64,000 nt of DNA, from assembly GCA_002794785.1 (NCBI GenBank), contig NBBA01000001.1, forward strand, positions 2,170,001 through 2,234,000. The letters are read 5' to 3'. Both the position numbers and the translations under genes were made by a program. The notes beneath the pieces are model-generated. The model worked only from the letters and a program-made list of their open reading frames with translations, was not told the DNA's origin and did not search any database. The stretch comes from Coniferiporia sulphurascens. Taxonomy: Eukaryota > Basidiomycota > Agaricomycetes > Hymenochaetales > Hymenochaetaceae. This document shows positions 46,037 through 59,370 of the stretch, piece by piece (positions within the stretch are counted from its first letter, which is position 1; each line of letters starts with the position of its first letter).

Positions 46037-47223
46037 ATGCGTCTTCGCGGTGAACTATGCATCGGCGCCGCGACTTTCTTGTCGTAAGTCGTTCTCTTAC
46101 TCAGATAGGACTCGGTGCATTAACACGTGTCACACACTCAAAGGTTTGCTGCGGTTATTCTCGTAATCTTCGCTCATGTAAATTTCTGGCATGCTGTTTA
46201 GGAATTGTTCATCTTATTTGCTTCCGTAGGTGGGTCAAATTAGCACATCGACTGTGCCAAGAGGTTTGGCGATGGTTAGCAAAGCAGTTATAATCCCGTT
46301 GGGTAGACGTATGCTGATTTAATGCTACAGATGAAAGTGAATATGTCAGGCTATGGGTAAGCCTTATTTTCATCTTTTGCTGCAGCTGAAATTGTTGAGT
46401 GCTGTGCACGCAGCATCGCGCTTCAGACTTCGACGGGCGATCCCGTTCAAGGACTTTACGCCCCTAATGCATCGATATCGATTGGAGAAGGAGCAGGCTT
46501 GCGCGAGCTCTACCAATTCGGCCTGTACTCGTATTGTGCATATGTCGATGCAGTCCAGGGTACCTGCTCGAATTCAAGTGCTGCCTTCCCACTAGAGCCA
46601 TACAGCGTCGTCCTGGCGGATATGCCTTTCAGATACTCAAACCTGACGCACGCATTCATACCTGGCGACCTGACTTTCACCAATTCACACTACCTTTCGG
46701 AGTTTTCGAGAGCTGCATACTATCTCTTGTTGCTGGGAAGCATATGCGCGGCCCTGGCTATGATAATGTTAGTAATCGAACGACTCGTTTTACTTCGATT
46801 CCTGATGACAAGTACACCTAACAGCGGTATCCCGAAGCGGACGTACACGTATCTGTTTTCTACACTCTTGGCCATCCTCGGTACGGGTATGTTGTTCATT
46901 GGGGCAGTGATATGGACGGTTTTGGTCAACAAAGTGCAAAGTATCAACAAGGCGATGGTTTGTTCGAGGCCAATCATCAAACCTATGCTCCTGCTTAGTC
47001 ATTTTTCCAGGTCGTTACATCCGATTCAACGACGCCACTTGGTATTGATGTCTCAGCGGGCGCATCGCTCTGGCTCTTTTGGGCAAGCTTCGTCTGCTTA
47101 TTCCTCTCTATCATGCCCTATCTCGTCAGGTGCGCCAGGATCCTTATTTTGACTTCCTAATTTGTATCGCTCAAAGTATTGGTTGCTCGGTTGCTTAACA
47201 GTTGCTGTACTTATCGTGGATAA
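46037..47223 (+). CDS. SUR7/PalI family plasma-membrane protein
   Basis: Four-pass membrane protein; the family includes eisosome protein Sur7 and the pH-signalling protein PalI. Start MRLRGELCIGAATFLS. Splicing restores FAAVILVIFAH (TM1), VGQISTSTVPRGLAM, MKVNMSGY, then IALQTSTGDPVQGLYAPNASISIGEGAGLRELYQFGLYSYCAYVDAVQGTCSNSS, an extracellular loop with the paired cysteines. TM2 is in SRAAYYLLLLGSICAALAMIMLVI, TM3 in YLFSTLLAILGTGMLFIGAVIWTVLV, TM4 in LWLFWASFVCLFLSIMPYLV. The last intron (about 47130-47201) is supported by giving the short end SCCTYRG with TAA at 47221-47223, which resembles family C-termini. Which of the two functions applies cannot be told. Confidence 0.83.
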
Positions 47224-47659
47224 GTTGTCGCCGGCCGACCCATTTTTTTCGTTCTTTTTGCCCTGTATACTTCTTTTGACGAAGACGGGGAGACCGTCAT
47301 ACTTGATTGACAAACATACGAGCCATTCCGCATGGGAAAAATACAGTGCCGTAACGAAGCCAAGCCGCTTTTCCTGGCTTGAAATGATGCGGACTTGACT
47401 TATCTGTTCATTATACGTTTGGTTCCGAAAACGCGAGTCGTCGTTTGGCGTCTGCTGCTTGCATGATCCCATACGAGGAGCCTGTATTCTGTACATACAT
47501 TGCTTCAGTATCTGTATATATTATATTTGCTTACATAAGTATCTTGCTGGAAGGCTGCCGGGTTTGGCCTGCATGCTTCCATCCTGGCTTTTCAATAGTT
47601 GCGCTTGCTGTATGCATCGTTCTCAACGTTTGCTCTCGGTGTGTAGCTGCCGGACTTAC
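47224..47659. other. Intergenic
   Basis: 436 bases between two genes on the same strand. It includes the 3' flank of the SUR7-like gene and the promoter of the sterol glucosyltransferase gene. No distinct element is seen. Confidence 0.45.
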
Positions 47660-50600
47660 GATGTCAGATCAGCCTCCGCTCCCCGGCCTCCAGAATCCCA
47701 GCAGGGGGACCACCATTGATACGTCTCCCCAGACTCTTGGCCTTGAGTACGCGTTTGGTGACCCATCTCAATCTCGCGCTCGGACCTCTAGTGTCACCAA
47801 GAATGTCATTAAGCGCACTATGGAGCAAACGGCCGCCAAAATTAGTGGTAGCATGCTCAATACTAGCTCTCGCAGGGACAATAACACATCGCAGCAAAGT
47901 AACAGAATGTCCACGAGCCTCACCGCAGCAGATCCGCGTCGGTTCCTGAGCTTAAAGAAAGGGAAGGGAAAGGAACGAGAGGTCTCACAGGAAGTGTCTG
48001 GTAAGCTTCTACTCCTTGTCCTTGAATGACTGGGTTGGTGTGCTCGACGTTGATCAGAAGCCAAGTGGCCCCTCCGTTTTCATCACCCACTGACGTTTGC
48101 TTTACAAACAGACGACACGGCCCCTTCATTAGCCAGACCAAAACCCACATCATCGTCGGCGTCTAATGCTGGCTGGGCCCCCGTTGTCGTTCCCGATGAC
48201 TCCCCGTTTATCCGGCCTCAGTCGCCTTCGTCGTCACCGACACCCCAACGCCCATCATTGGATGCACTCCAAGCATTCGGATCTGTACGTATCTACAGTC
48301 CGCTTGTACAGTTCTCAGAATTATAAGCTTTATTTTGCTAGATGCGGGCTGGGACTCAAACATTAATTCAAGCGATCCAGGCCATGCCCTGGACGGACGA
48401 GCCGGAGGGGGATGATGAGGCCATCCCACCAACAGCAATCAATTCCGACAGTAGTGAAGATGACCAAGCCGGTACGCTTAATAGTTAATATTGGAATGCC
48501 ACACTTGACACAATGTACAGGGCCACCTCTTGCATCGTCTATACATACTATCCATCGACCTATTGCTCGATCACGCAAGCACAATTCGCAGGTAACTTCG
48601 AAGATTTCAGACGGAAAAACAAAGAGACAGGGCTACTTTTCCCCAGTACCATCTAGCGACGAGGAGCGAGAAAACTTGTCTGACGAGGACGAGGATTTTG
48701 AGAAGACACCCATCGGGATGACCCACTCCCATCGCTCCGGCGATTATCTCTTGCCAGAGGATGGTGCTTCAGTTGTCGATTGTGCATCAAAGGAAAAGAA
48801 GGGGCAGTTGGCACATGAGCGGCGAGCAAAGATGGCACGGAGTGCAAGCCTGGCTACAGTCCGTATTAAAAGGAGGACCATGCTAGCTGAGAAATTAAGA
48901 GATGTGTTTGGGTTGAATGAGATCAACGAAGTGGTTGCTGGTAAAACTGGAAACGTCCTTTATCTATTAGGCTCACGTCACTGATATTCGTCTCAGAACT
49001 CCCCTGCTGGTTACTTCGCTCAGTCTGTGGGTTCCTCCAGCAATTTCGGCGGAACAAGGCTTACTTTTTATTTTAGTACTTCAAGGTTACATGTACCTAA
49101 CCAACTCCCACCTCTGTTTCTTCGCGCATTTGCCTTCTCGGGAAGATCAAGTGCTCAAATCAGGTTCTCTGAACAAAAAAACACAGAGAACGAAACGTTG
49201 GGTCAAGCACTGGTTTGTTCTTAAAAATGATGTTCTTTCCTGGTATCAGTCTTCCGCAGTAAGCTTTTTCGCCATTCCATTGATTGCTCTTGTAATTTAC
49301 CCACATAAAAGGATCCTTATTTCCCTCACGGTGTTGTCGACCTTCGATACGCAATTTCATGTGATTCAGTGCAAGAGAGAGGCTTTCGAATTCGTACCAA
49401 TCAAAAAGTTGTCATACTCATGGCTGACTCAGTTCCTAGTCGTGAGGAGTGGGTAAAGGCAATCCGCAAGGTGATATTTAAGGCTCAAAATGTCGGCGAG
49501 AGTGTAAAGGTATGCTCTTCTTTTCCTGAAGAGTGCAATGGAATTAAAACACTCACCTCATCAGATTGCCATACCGTACTCTGTCGTTGTGGATGTTGAC
49601 AAATCCTCGGCTATGGACTTCAGCGAAACAATCGAGGTCAAGGTCGTCGATCGGGAAGAGAAACTTACGGATGATTCCTATGATTCGTACTTCTTTGCAT
49701 ATTTTCACAATATTTCAGCCGCGCTGGACCAGATTCGCGATGCTGTCAAGACGTACAAGCCCTTTTCTCCTGATGTTGCCGATATCTCCGAAGTAGTGCA
49801 CGATACTACGAGCTTTAAGCACACTTCGCCTCCGAGCGCCAGCGCCGGCTCCCTCGACCGTGTAATGTCTTTGCCAATCGAGCAGCAGACGGGGAGGGCT
49901 GGATATGGGCTCAAACTGGCTTCTTTTTTGCGTCCTTTCCAGCTGGACGCCGGCTCCGTGACACCTATACAGAGCAATCCCCAACTAAGGAGTTTCGAAA
50001 TCGCATCGGTAGCTCGGCAGTCTGACCCCTCAGATCCGTCCTTGACGTTGCCAGATCTCCTTACGAAGACCCTCCAGCCAGGACATTCCCATTCAGAGCC
50101 ATTAATTCGCTCCAACGAGTCATCCACTTCACAACGTGCCCCTCCAAAATCCTCGACTGTTACATCGCTGAAGAGAGTGGATGCTGTACATACGTATCCT
50201 CCCCCACCGTCGCCTCCATCCGAGCTTATTCCCATTCCCACTAGAGATAGTACTACTGGTACGAACTCCTGGGGCGTTCCGACCTGGCTACGGAACTCTC
50301 GCCGAGTCTTCGTCACGTCCTCACCTATATCAGACACAGTTGCCAGCCAAAAGGGAGTCTCTGAAATTGTCTCAAATGTCACACCTTCCGTTCGTGCTGG
50401 AGAGCGGAGTTCAACGGATTTCGGATTCAGTATCCTCGAGGCGAATGATGTCGCGGAGCCCGAAATTGTCGAAAAATTCCGGACCACCTTCGCATTTGAT
50501 GATAGGGAGCATCTGCTTGGATGTACGCTTATACTTCCATGTGGTACATAAAGGTCTATGCTAATAATTGTTGTCAGATTTTCAAGGGTATCTTTTCAGG

Positions 50601-52843
50601 CTGCTGCCGACATATGGTCGCATGTTTGTTTCTATAAACTATTTCTGTTTCAAGTCTAGTGGGCCTTTGGCTACAAGGACAAGAATGCAGTTACCAATCC
50701 GTGACATCCTCTCTTTAGAGAAAACAAAGGCATACCGTTTTGGGCATGTGGGTCTGGTGGTCATTATTAAAGGGCATGAAGAACTGTTCTTTGAATTCGG
50801 TTCTGCAGAACGTCGGGACGCGTTTGTTTTGCTTTTGGAGCGCCAGATCGAAGAAACGCAATCGAGGCTGAGCACTGGAGATACGCAATCGCCTAGTAAT
50901 GCAAAGCGTGACGCTCTTATTTTAGAGGAGCTTGAGCCTGTGTCCTTATTTGGTGAAGAACCGAAACCTCCTCCAGAATCTCTAGCCGATTCCTTACCAG
51001 CTGTGATGTTCACATCGACCTCGTCAACTTTTCTCACATTTAAACCGGTTCATTCGCTTCACTTCACATGCTTGACTATTGGAACAAGAGGAGACGTCCA
51101 ACCATATATCGCTCTTGCTAAGGGGCTCATGGCGGACGGCCACAAGGTGCGCATAGCCACTCACGGCGAATTTAAGGAGTGGGTTGAATCACACGGTATT
51201 GAATTTGGCTATGTTGGTGGCGATCCCGCCGAGCTCATGCGCATTTGTGTCGAGAACGGTATGTTCACTGTTTCCTTCCTGAAGGAGGGGATCCAAAAGT
51301 TTCGTGGATGGATTGATGACTTGCTGAAGACGTCCTGGGAGGCGTGCCAAGGTACCGATGTGATCATCGAGAGTCCTAGTGCAATGGCTGGAATCCATAT
51401 TGGAGAGGCCCTTAGGATTCCATATTACAGAGCATTTACCATGACCTGGACGAGGACTCGAGCATATCCTCATGCTTTTGCCGTGCCGGATCATAAGATG
51501 GGGGGCGGATACAATTATATGGTGAACTATTTTCAAAAATTTAAGCGGATTAGAAGTGTCTGATCCAATTGTCCCAGTCATACGTAATGTTTGATCAAGT
51601 ATTCTGGCGTGCAACTGCCGGTCAAATAAACCGTTGGAGACGAAATACTCTACATCTACCCAGTACAAATTTAGACAAACTAGAGCCTCACAAAGTTCCA
51701 TTCATTTATAATTTCAGTCCGACAGTGGTACCTCCACCTTTAGACTGGCCGGAATGGATACGGGTCACAGGTGCGTGGATAGTAACTGACTGGTTCAGCG
51801 GCATAATAACTATTGCCCATTGATGTCTTATAGGTTATTGGTTCTTAGATGATGCTGATGTCAGTGCTACAAAATGGTCTCCTCCGAAGGACTTGGTTGA
51901 CTTCATCGATTCGGCGCACCAAATGAACAAGAAGGTAGTGTACGTTGGCTTTGGTAGCATCGTTGTTTCCGACCCGGACGCCATGACGCGCTGTGTTGTC
52001 GAAGCCATTTTACGCAGCGGGGTATACGCGATTCTTTCAAAAGGATGGTCGGACAGACTTCAAGTCAAGAAGGGCTCAGATGTACCCGAGCTGGAGATGA
52101 AACTTCCACCTCAGATATACATGATTAAATCGATCCCCCATGACTGGCTTTTCAAACGCATTGAGGCCGCCTGTCATCACGGTGGGGCAGGAACAACGGG
52201 AGCCAGCCTCCGTTCAGGAATCCCCACCATAATAAAGCCTTTCTTTGGTGACCAGTACTTCTGGGGTGACCGCGTCGAAGCACTGGGAATCGGTACATGC
52301 GTTCGCAAGCTGACTATAGAAAGTCTTGCGGACGCTTTGACTGTGGCAACCACAGACGAGAGACAGATTGCAAAGGCGAAGCTCGTAGGAGAGAAGATTC
52401 GTTCGGTGAGTGCGATATCCGCCTTGTAACACAATGGCTAACTAGCTTAATTGTTTTAGGAGAACGGCGTTGCTACTGCTGTCGAATCGATTTACCGGGA
52501 TTTAGAATATGCCAGGATGCTCGTAAAGTCCCCCCCTACTGCGGCTGCTACGGAGGATGAAGAGGATACAACGATTCGTGGCGCTCAGCGGATGCGTTCC
52601 TCGACTCAATTGACTTCCCTCTCTTCACCAAGGAGTTCAGCTGGCAGCTATCCGGAATCAGTAGCCGGACATGAAGCACAGAGTGAGGATTGGAGCGTCA
52701 TCTCCGACACGGATGACCGACGGTCATCTCGCCACAGCAGTGAATTACTTTCCCAATCCCCGACTTCAAAGCGCAACAGCCTCGCCACCGCTGTTTTGTC
52801 TGTACTTCCAGAAGCTCTCCAGCCTCGGCTCTCCAAAGAATAG
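47660..52843 (+). CDS. ATG26: Sterol 3-beta-glucosyltransferase, UGT51/ATG26 type
   Basis: Transfers glucose from UDP-glucose to ergosterol at membranes; in some fungi ATG26 is needed for pexophagy. Start [16 protein letters not shown]. After a disordered N-terminus comes GRAM1 ([22 protein letters not shown] across an intron to [30 protein letters not shown]). A PH domain follows ([34 protein letters not shown] ... [30 protein letters not shown]). After a long linker, GRAM2 is at [19 protein letters not shown] to about 50780. The glycosyltransferase begins at about 51072: [31 protein letters not shown]. It includes [14 protein letters not shown] and the UDP-binding [43 protein letters not shown]. 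The tail is Ser-rich. Stop at 52841-52843. Domain set is complete. Confidence 0.93.
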
Positions 52844-53237
52844 TCGCTCCTAATTTTTTATTCCTGCCAAGACACTCGCATATTCTTCGTATATTTTAGG
52901 TTTTGTTTTGTACCCTTACTCCCAAATAGGCATTATTGGGGGGCGAAGCCCTCCAGTTATCCGGTTAGGGGCTCTCAAAAAGCTAGCTTAGTTAGGGGTA
53001 GCTTGATGCTGTGCGGCCCCCCCCCCCCCGTGAGAACATGCTCTTACCCCTCAAGCCAGGCTTAATAGAAAGTCGTCCCTTGCTCAACTAGGATTAAGCC
53101 GTGTGCATAGCTTCGCCTCTCCACTCTATGTGGGCTCCCCACATATATTAACATAGTTTATTCTATCCACGACGCCCAAGCCCAATAAGGACGACCCTAG
53201 CTTAGCAGATACCCGGCACGCCTTCACGAATGCGCCT
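52844..53237. other. Intergenic with poly-C run and inverted repeats
   Basis: 394 bases. A run of about 14 C lies near 53015-53029, flanked by an inverted pair (TTAGGGGTA near 52993 against TACCCCT near 53045). A palindrome TATGTGGG-CT-CCCCACATA lies at 53127-53145. GCCTTCACGAATGC and GCCTTCACGCAGTC repeat near 53219-53245. The composition is unlike flanking intergenic DNA. It may be the end of a short repeat element; no ORF or domain. Confidence 0.4.
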
Positions 53238-54775
53238 TCACGCAGTCGTAGCGACCTGATTGTCTTGATAATGCTCGTTGAATACGTTCCTGCTGAACTT
53301 CCCAAATGTCATTGCACCGCTCTCAGTTCTCCCGATTAATTGTTGAGTTTCGGGCTGCATGAATAATGCAAAGGTCTCGCGAGATATATGTTCCGATCCT
53401 TTCCCAGTCCCGACACGTACACAATGTGGTGTTGCGCGCAGCTTACCGCCAGTGGCAAGTTCCAGAGCCTCGCCCGTCTGGAACGCCAGACAGTCGGAAG
53501 GAATAGACACCTTAGTTAGATTACCTCCTCTGGCACGAATATAGAGACCAGATTGTGAGGAAGGAGGGTTCACAATCGTCGGATAACGATCGATTTCGTG
53601 AGAGAGGAACATGGCCTAAAAAGAAGAGAGTAAGGGGCGCCTGTATATTTGCTCACTATTTATGGGCACTCACCGAGCATAACCCTGTCAACAAAGAATG
53701 ATCAAGATGAAAACCACACCAGCTATCGATAGGCTCGTCTTCGGCAGGGAGAAGATCATCCGTGGATGGGGGAAAGTAATGAAGCAATCGTGCTTTGGTC
53801 GTCTGTTCAGATATGAGTCCAGACAACGAGAGTGACTGGTCCGTAAGATAATCGGAGACTAGCGTGGCATCCGATGAGCTCATAGGATATAATATACGCA
53901 AGCGCATGTCCCATACCAAAGGGTTGACAAGCAATAGCCAGTTCGCATCCGACGTTGAATACAAACTTTCCCAGGTCCTTGAAGGCTTCTTCAAATCCTT
54001 CAATGCCAACTTCGGCGGCAGCAGGCCCTTAAGAAACAACATTAACTTCTACATGTTAATCAGTGACCATTCAATTTAACGCACAGATGTTATTTCCGTA
54101 ATATTCGGGATACAATTGTTTCTCGAGCAGCGAAATGACAGGCTTATCGACCAAGGGATTGGCGTAGTATGACCCCTTTAATGTATCTGGGTTTGATGCG
54201 TAAACATTAGCGGAAAAACAAAGAGATTAGGGCACACCCGGTTTGCCGTTCATTATTTCCTTGAATAGAGAACATAGGTGAAAAGGCCGGCACGACGCTG
54301 TAAGCTTCACCACATACCTTGCCATGCGACCAACCAAAGCTGCATACAGTCAACCAAGTGGATAAACTAGAATGATAACTCATAAGCGACCTTGAAAATA
54401 CCTGTAGTGGCTCCCCGAGTCTACGTATTTCTCCCTAGTCCTTTCCTCGAGATTTGCAAAGCGGTCCGCCAGCTTAAGCAAACGCTGTCGCTTGAAGGCA
54501 AAATCGGAAGGGAGGTCCTTTACGATTATAATTCCCAGCGCCTCGGGACCTGAACCGAACGCCTTCTCTGACCAATTGTAAGCTACCCGGGGCTCGGAGC
54601 TAAGGTGGTAGAGACTGGGCTCACCGATTGAAGACTGTAGAGATAAAGGCGAATTCAGCAGAACCGGGTACGAAATCGACACAGCACCCTCAGGTGTGTA
54701 TTCGATGGGCTATGAGAAATATATCAGCAAATAAATGTGTACACAGAAACGAGCCCTTGCCAGAAGGGCAGACAT
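53238..54775 (-). CDS. 2-oxoglutarate/Fe(II)-dependent dioxygenase family protein
   Basis: Non-haem iron oxygenase of the isopenicillin-N-synthase/clavaminate-synthase-like fold; substrate unknown. Most exons are clear: PIEYTPEGAVSISYPVLLNSPLSL, ALGIIIVKDLPSDFAFKRQRLLKLADRFANLEERTREKYV, SHGK-EIMNGKP-DTLKGSYYANPLVDKPVISLLEKQLYPEYYGNNIW, GIEGFEEAFKDLGKFVFNVGCELAIACQPF, WCGFHLDHSLLTGLCSA. The iron triad is His-x-Asp in FHLDH and the distal His in ATPHCVRV; the 2OG-binding Arg is likely in SRETFALFMQP. The first exon is uncertain: MSALL from 54775 joined to PIEYT would need a GC-AG intron (donor GCAAGG). Stop at 53240-53238. Confidence 0.78.
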
Positions 54776-55052
54776 CTTAGTCGACTTGTTCGATCTTTCG
54801 AGTTCGCAAAGGACAAATGTATGTACGTGCACAGTGTGGGTATTAGCTCGGCCCGGGATTCCTATCCCTAGCTCGGGGCACGTGCAATTTGGGAAGATAC
54901 TCACTGTGGGCCTCGGTGTATTCAGAGCCTTACACAATGTTTCGACCACTCGAACTGCACCACTCACGAAAAGAGTGTTTGTACAATCTACACATATAAA
55001 ATAAATGAATGACTGGGACACAGTCATGAGCGTACAAAGCAGTAGAAATGTT

Positions 55053-58000
55053 TTATGGACCGCTGCCCCCGTTAACCGAGCTTTCGGACATAATTTTCGT
55101 TTGCCCCAAGGCTTCACGTAGGGCCGACCCACTGTCGTCGATGGAGTGCAAGAAACGTAATAACTCCTGGCAAAGCTGCCAATCTTCCTCGTCCAAAGCT
55201 TTGTTCAGAAGAGTAATGGCACCTCTGTTGTCGCTCAGCTGTTCCAAGTTATGCAATACAAGCAAATACGATGCAGCTGTCTTTAGCTTATTTAACGCTA
55301 GGCATCTCTGCTCCAATATCTTCAGTCAAGCTTTCAGAAGTCAAAAGAGGGGAGTAATCACCTCGAAAAGAAGTTTAGGGTTACCAACGACGCTGAACAG
55401 ACATTTCCATCGCGTCATCTCAGTCTTGCGAGCACAGCCCACGACTACATCTAGAGCGGCATCGAAATAGTCCAGAAATTCGACAACCCTGGAAAGAACG
55501 CCATTTTCGCCAGCATGATTGTCTCCACCCACACCCTTTGAGATATCCCCAAAGTTGGCTTCCGATTCAACGACCGTATGCAACAGGATTTCGAGGGCGT
55601 GTGCAAAATATATTAAATACTCGTATTGTTTTGCGAAAGAGACGGCCTGGCGAACTTCATTAGACTGTAGATGGGTTTGAAGAATGTGATGCAGAAATAA
55701 ATGTGACTGAAAGTAGTCAAATAACAGCTTTGTGCGCATTGTTTGATCAACTTACGCTTGTTGTGTGCCTAAACAGTACGAATGGGAGTGTTGGACGCGT
55801 GGCTATTTCGTGTTCCACGCCTATCATGATGCCTTTGTCCATTAGGCATGCTATCAAGCTATGAGCGAGTGATCGGCAAGACGCAAGGAAAATACACAGC
55901 TCACATAAGGGGTAAAAGTCTAGGGGTATGTTGACACTTTCTTGCACGGTGTCTGACGGACAATTTGGATCCGTGTGCGAATCAAGACTCAAGGCATTCA
56001 GCCACACCCTAATCCCTCGTCCGTCGTAACCCCATAATGAGTTTTCAAGCGAACCAATCCCGCGAAGATGAATCCAACAGAACTCGATACGATCAGCGAG
56101 GACACGCATGTCATACTTAACTTCCTGTTTTCCAGCCTTCTGGGGATGGAGGAGGACCAGTTTACCCCCGACCATCATAAGAATCGTAGCCACAGCAAGA
56201 TCGTCCACAGGATCACCGAGTTCTGTAATCTATTTAGCCAAAATTGTTACGGAAATAGATATGCTCGTACGCTTTTGTGCGTTTGGAATCATCCAGCTCA
56301 AGCCTCTGACGGCACTTGGAGCGGCAATGACGCCATTGAAAGAAATACTACCACAGAAGTGAAGTCGTATAGTTTCACTCGTTGGGATAATCAAGTAGTG
56401 GCACAGAGCGTTGTCCGCGGTATACACGAGAAGCGAGTTGTCCACGAGGGAAAGTGTGACGACAGGTGATGTCAATATCTCTCTATGCAGAACGTTTTGA
56501 TTGCTGAGATCAAGGTCCCTGGAATACAATCTGATCTGCCAGGACAACGTATCAGTCAAGTCTCCTATTCGGCGCGGGCGGAGGAAATTGCGCACTTGAT
56601 ATGCCTTCGGCAGTTCCACAGCTGCGATAAGAACATGATGAAACCAAAGAAGACCGCCTTTAACCCCAAAAGCCTGTTCTTGAACACTGTCTCCGAACAA
56701 TTTCCAGCGACCGGACGTGGTACTGAAATGTATCAGCCCTCGTCGGCCTGCGACAGCTATGAGACGACCGTCTACGCTGATCGCAGAATGATGTATTGGC
56801 CAGTTCGTAGCAAGATACTCCGGAGGGATCTGTACTTCCTCATAATCAGGATGTAGAGCGCAGACAGAAGATTACTTACCTTGACGTGCTGCCAGACATC
56901 CGACTCTGGGTTAATAACGCTCATGTCCGGTTGATCGGCGCCGCGATAAACAAGTACTCTATCGTCCATTTGTAAGAAAGCGTATCTTGTGTTGTCCTGC
57001 ACCGCATATCAAAAAGTTAATTGGGGCATATCATAATTGTACATACGGGCGTCTGCTGTTCCGTAACGGCACTCTTAGCAAACGGTACCACGAAGAGCTG
57101 GTTGTCCGGTCCTGTGGGGGAATTAATTGATAACGATTCTCTGGGTGCCGAAAAGGGAACTGACTGGTAAGGGAAAATTTGGACAAGACCAGTAATTCAA
57201 AGTTCCCCTGGCCCCAGAACTAGGAATCGAGATGTATAAAACAGAGGAGTATGGGACATCGTGCAAGGCATACCAAATCAGTCAAGCCGAGCATGAATAA
57301 ATCCTGAAACCTGTGTCTTTAAGGTCAACGAGTCGTCAATTCATCCTGCAACGTTTTCGCACCTGTCATTGTCCACATCATCGTCGACTCCAAAAGCCCA
57401 CGATAGGCATCTTCCCCCAACACTCCAAATAGCCCACCCATTATCCCACCCAACCGCTAATACGTAGCCATCCGAGCTCCATTCCATTGCACATACAGGC
57501 CCTGGCTTATTTTGCCCGTAGGTAGATGGTAGTTCGAGAGATTGGGATCCAGGAGGCCCCCCTTGGGACGATGGGAAATTTGCGAGCTCGACGGTCCCAC
57601 TTGACTCGACCTCAGTAACCTCTATCCATTTGAAGAGAGAAAGATAGATTCACCTTTGTGTCCCAGTTGCAACAACCGAGAACTTCGAGTTTATAGCAAC
57701 GCAAACGGCCTTTCGCGGCTCAATGTAATCGAACTCGTTATCGGCGTTGTCCAAGGCTGAGGCTTTTTGTTTCTGGACCCAACGCGGGGGTTCGATGTCA
57801 TGTATACAGATGCCTTGCCACTGCAGTGTTGGTACTTCGGAAAAATGCGTACTCTCCTGCATAGCGTTGAAAATGAGTAGATATTAGTACATGTGATATC
57901 GAAGAAGGATTTAAGGAAGTCAATTCGGAGGCCAAAGGGAATACAAGGACAATACATGACGGTTCAAAACAGGAGAGAGGATTATGCAGTCTGGTGACAT

Positions 58001-59028
58001 ATAACTACCTGACTGGCTTTGCGTTGCCCTCCATCAAAATCAGGGTCACTGTCCGTTCGAGTTGTTCCTTCCGTGAGCTGTACGAAATAGGCTCGACCGT
58101 CTGATGTTATCCATGTTTCCACACCTGTTACCCGGGAGTGAGATATTTGAGAAACGGTCACTAGTCATTCTGTGAGAACCTCTTAAACCAATTGAAAGAC
58201 GTATTGTAAGTTTACCATTCGGATTGACTAGCCAGGGCATCTCATAATCATTCAAAATCCATGTATCGTGTCCCGAAAGTGTGCGTCTATCCTCCTTGTC
58301 TTCATCCTCAAACTCGTCTTCCATTGATGGCCAGGGAATGCGCTGCACTGCTGGCGGGTTCCTTGTGGAGAACATAATGTAACGCTTCCGGGGGGACACA
58401 CTATGATCAACATACTTTCAAATTAAAGAAGCATTAAATCGTGAAATATTATATACCTCAAGAGGTCGCCATTGACTTGAATAACGCCCTCGAAGCTCAG
58501 ACTGATAGAGAGAATAGGTAGCGCTTCCCCGGGGCCGTGTTGGAAATGACGTTGTGCGCTAGTTGGTAGCGGGGGACACTGGTATGGCTCCGCCGATGAG
58601 TTCCCATCGTAGCTTACACGGACGAAAACCAGATACGACCCGCTCGCCTTACGGGCGACGTATGGTGGTCAGCTTGCCCATACCGAGAAGGAAGTCAACT
58701 AAAACCTGCCTGGATGAGTATCCTCGATCCGTCCGGAGTCCAGCGAGCAGAAACATTATCCCCGTGTTCCACCAGGGACGTTGTTGTCCTTGACAAATAA
58801 GCAAGCACCACAGCAGGCTGAAACGTATTCAGTGAGCTTTCCGGCTTTTGCAACTATCTCGCTCTCTCGACGTACCCTAGATCTCCAGACCGTAAGACCA
58901 TTCTTTGTGAGAGTGCAAAAGAGGGATCTGGTGGGACTTGGACATAGGGCAATCACCGGTTCTGGAGGCAAGTTTGGTAGCGACGGAACGGCTGATAGCT
59001 GACGAGCAGCTGAAGTTGGGAAGTACAT
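55053..59028 (-). CDS. RIC1: RIC1-like subunit of the Rab6/Ypt6 exchange factor
   Basis: Subunit of the Ric1-Rgp1 complex that activates Ypt6/Rab6 at the Golgi for retrograde traffic. Start MYFPTSAARQLSAVPSLPNLPPEPVIALCPSPTRSLFCTLTKNGLTVWRSR (59028-59026), matching the family's N-terminus and the start of a WD-like propeller. Intervening exons are short and split by introns; readable blocks include MPWLVNPNG, PRKAVCVAINSKFSVVATGT and WSIGCAVDGRPL-type propeller pieces. The C-terminal RIC1 helical domain is clear: SHLFLHHILQTHLQSNEVRQAVSFAKQYEYLIYFAHALEILLHTVVESEA, VVEFLDYFDAALDVVVGCARKTEMTRWKCLFSVVGNPKLLFE, and MEQRCLALNKLKTAASYLLVLHNLEQL. Stop at 55055-55053. Total size near 1,000 residues fits the family. 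I did not resolve every intron. Confidence 0.82.
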
Positions 59029-59370
59029 GAAGTTGAATCGTTTGCCCACACAAACATGGAAAGCACGAGTCCGAAGGGCCTGCCAGACACGCTTAGGATG
59101 CACAAAAACACCTGTAGAGGCTTAAGCCGAGATGCGGCAGAGTTAACGTGTCATTGACGAGGCGTGTATGAATGCTGAGACGTTCTCACAGCGTAGAACG
59201 CGTCCACTAAGTAGGCCTGGGTAAAAAATAACTATGTGCCTGGCTACTAATACAACATGCGGATATGCAACGACTTTACTGGGAACGTTTACTAGACACT
59301 GGTGTACGTACTGCGAAATATTAGGTATCGAAGAGAGGGGATGATGCAACGAGCGGAGGAAAATTAAAGT
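59029..59370. other. Intergenic between RIC1 and the PRELI gene
   Basis: 342 bases with the RIC1 promoter and the PRELI 3' flank, both genes on the minus strand. Nothing distinct. Confidence 0.45.

Noticed and set aside
49705..50487. 260-codon minus-strand ORF
   Set aside because: Antisense shadow of the ATG26 linker and second GRAM region.
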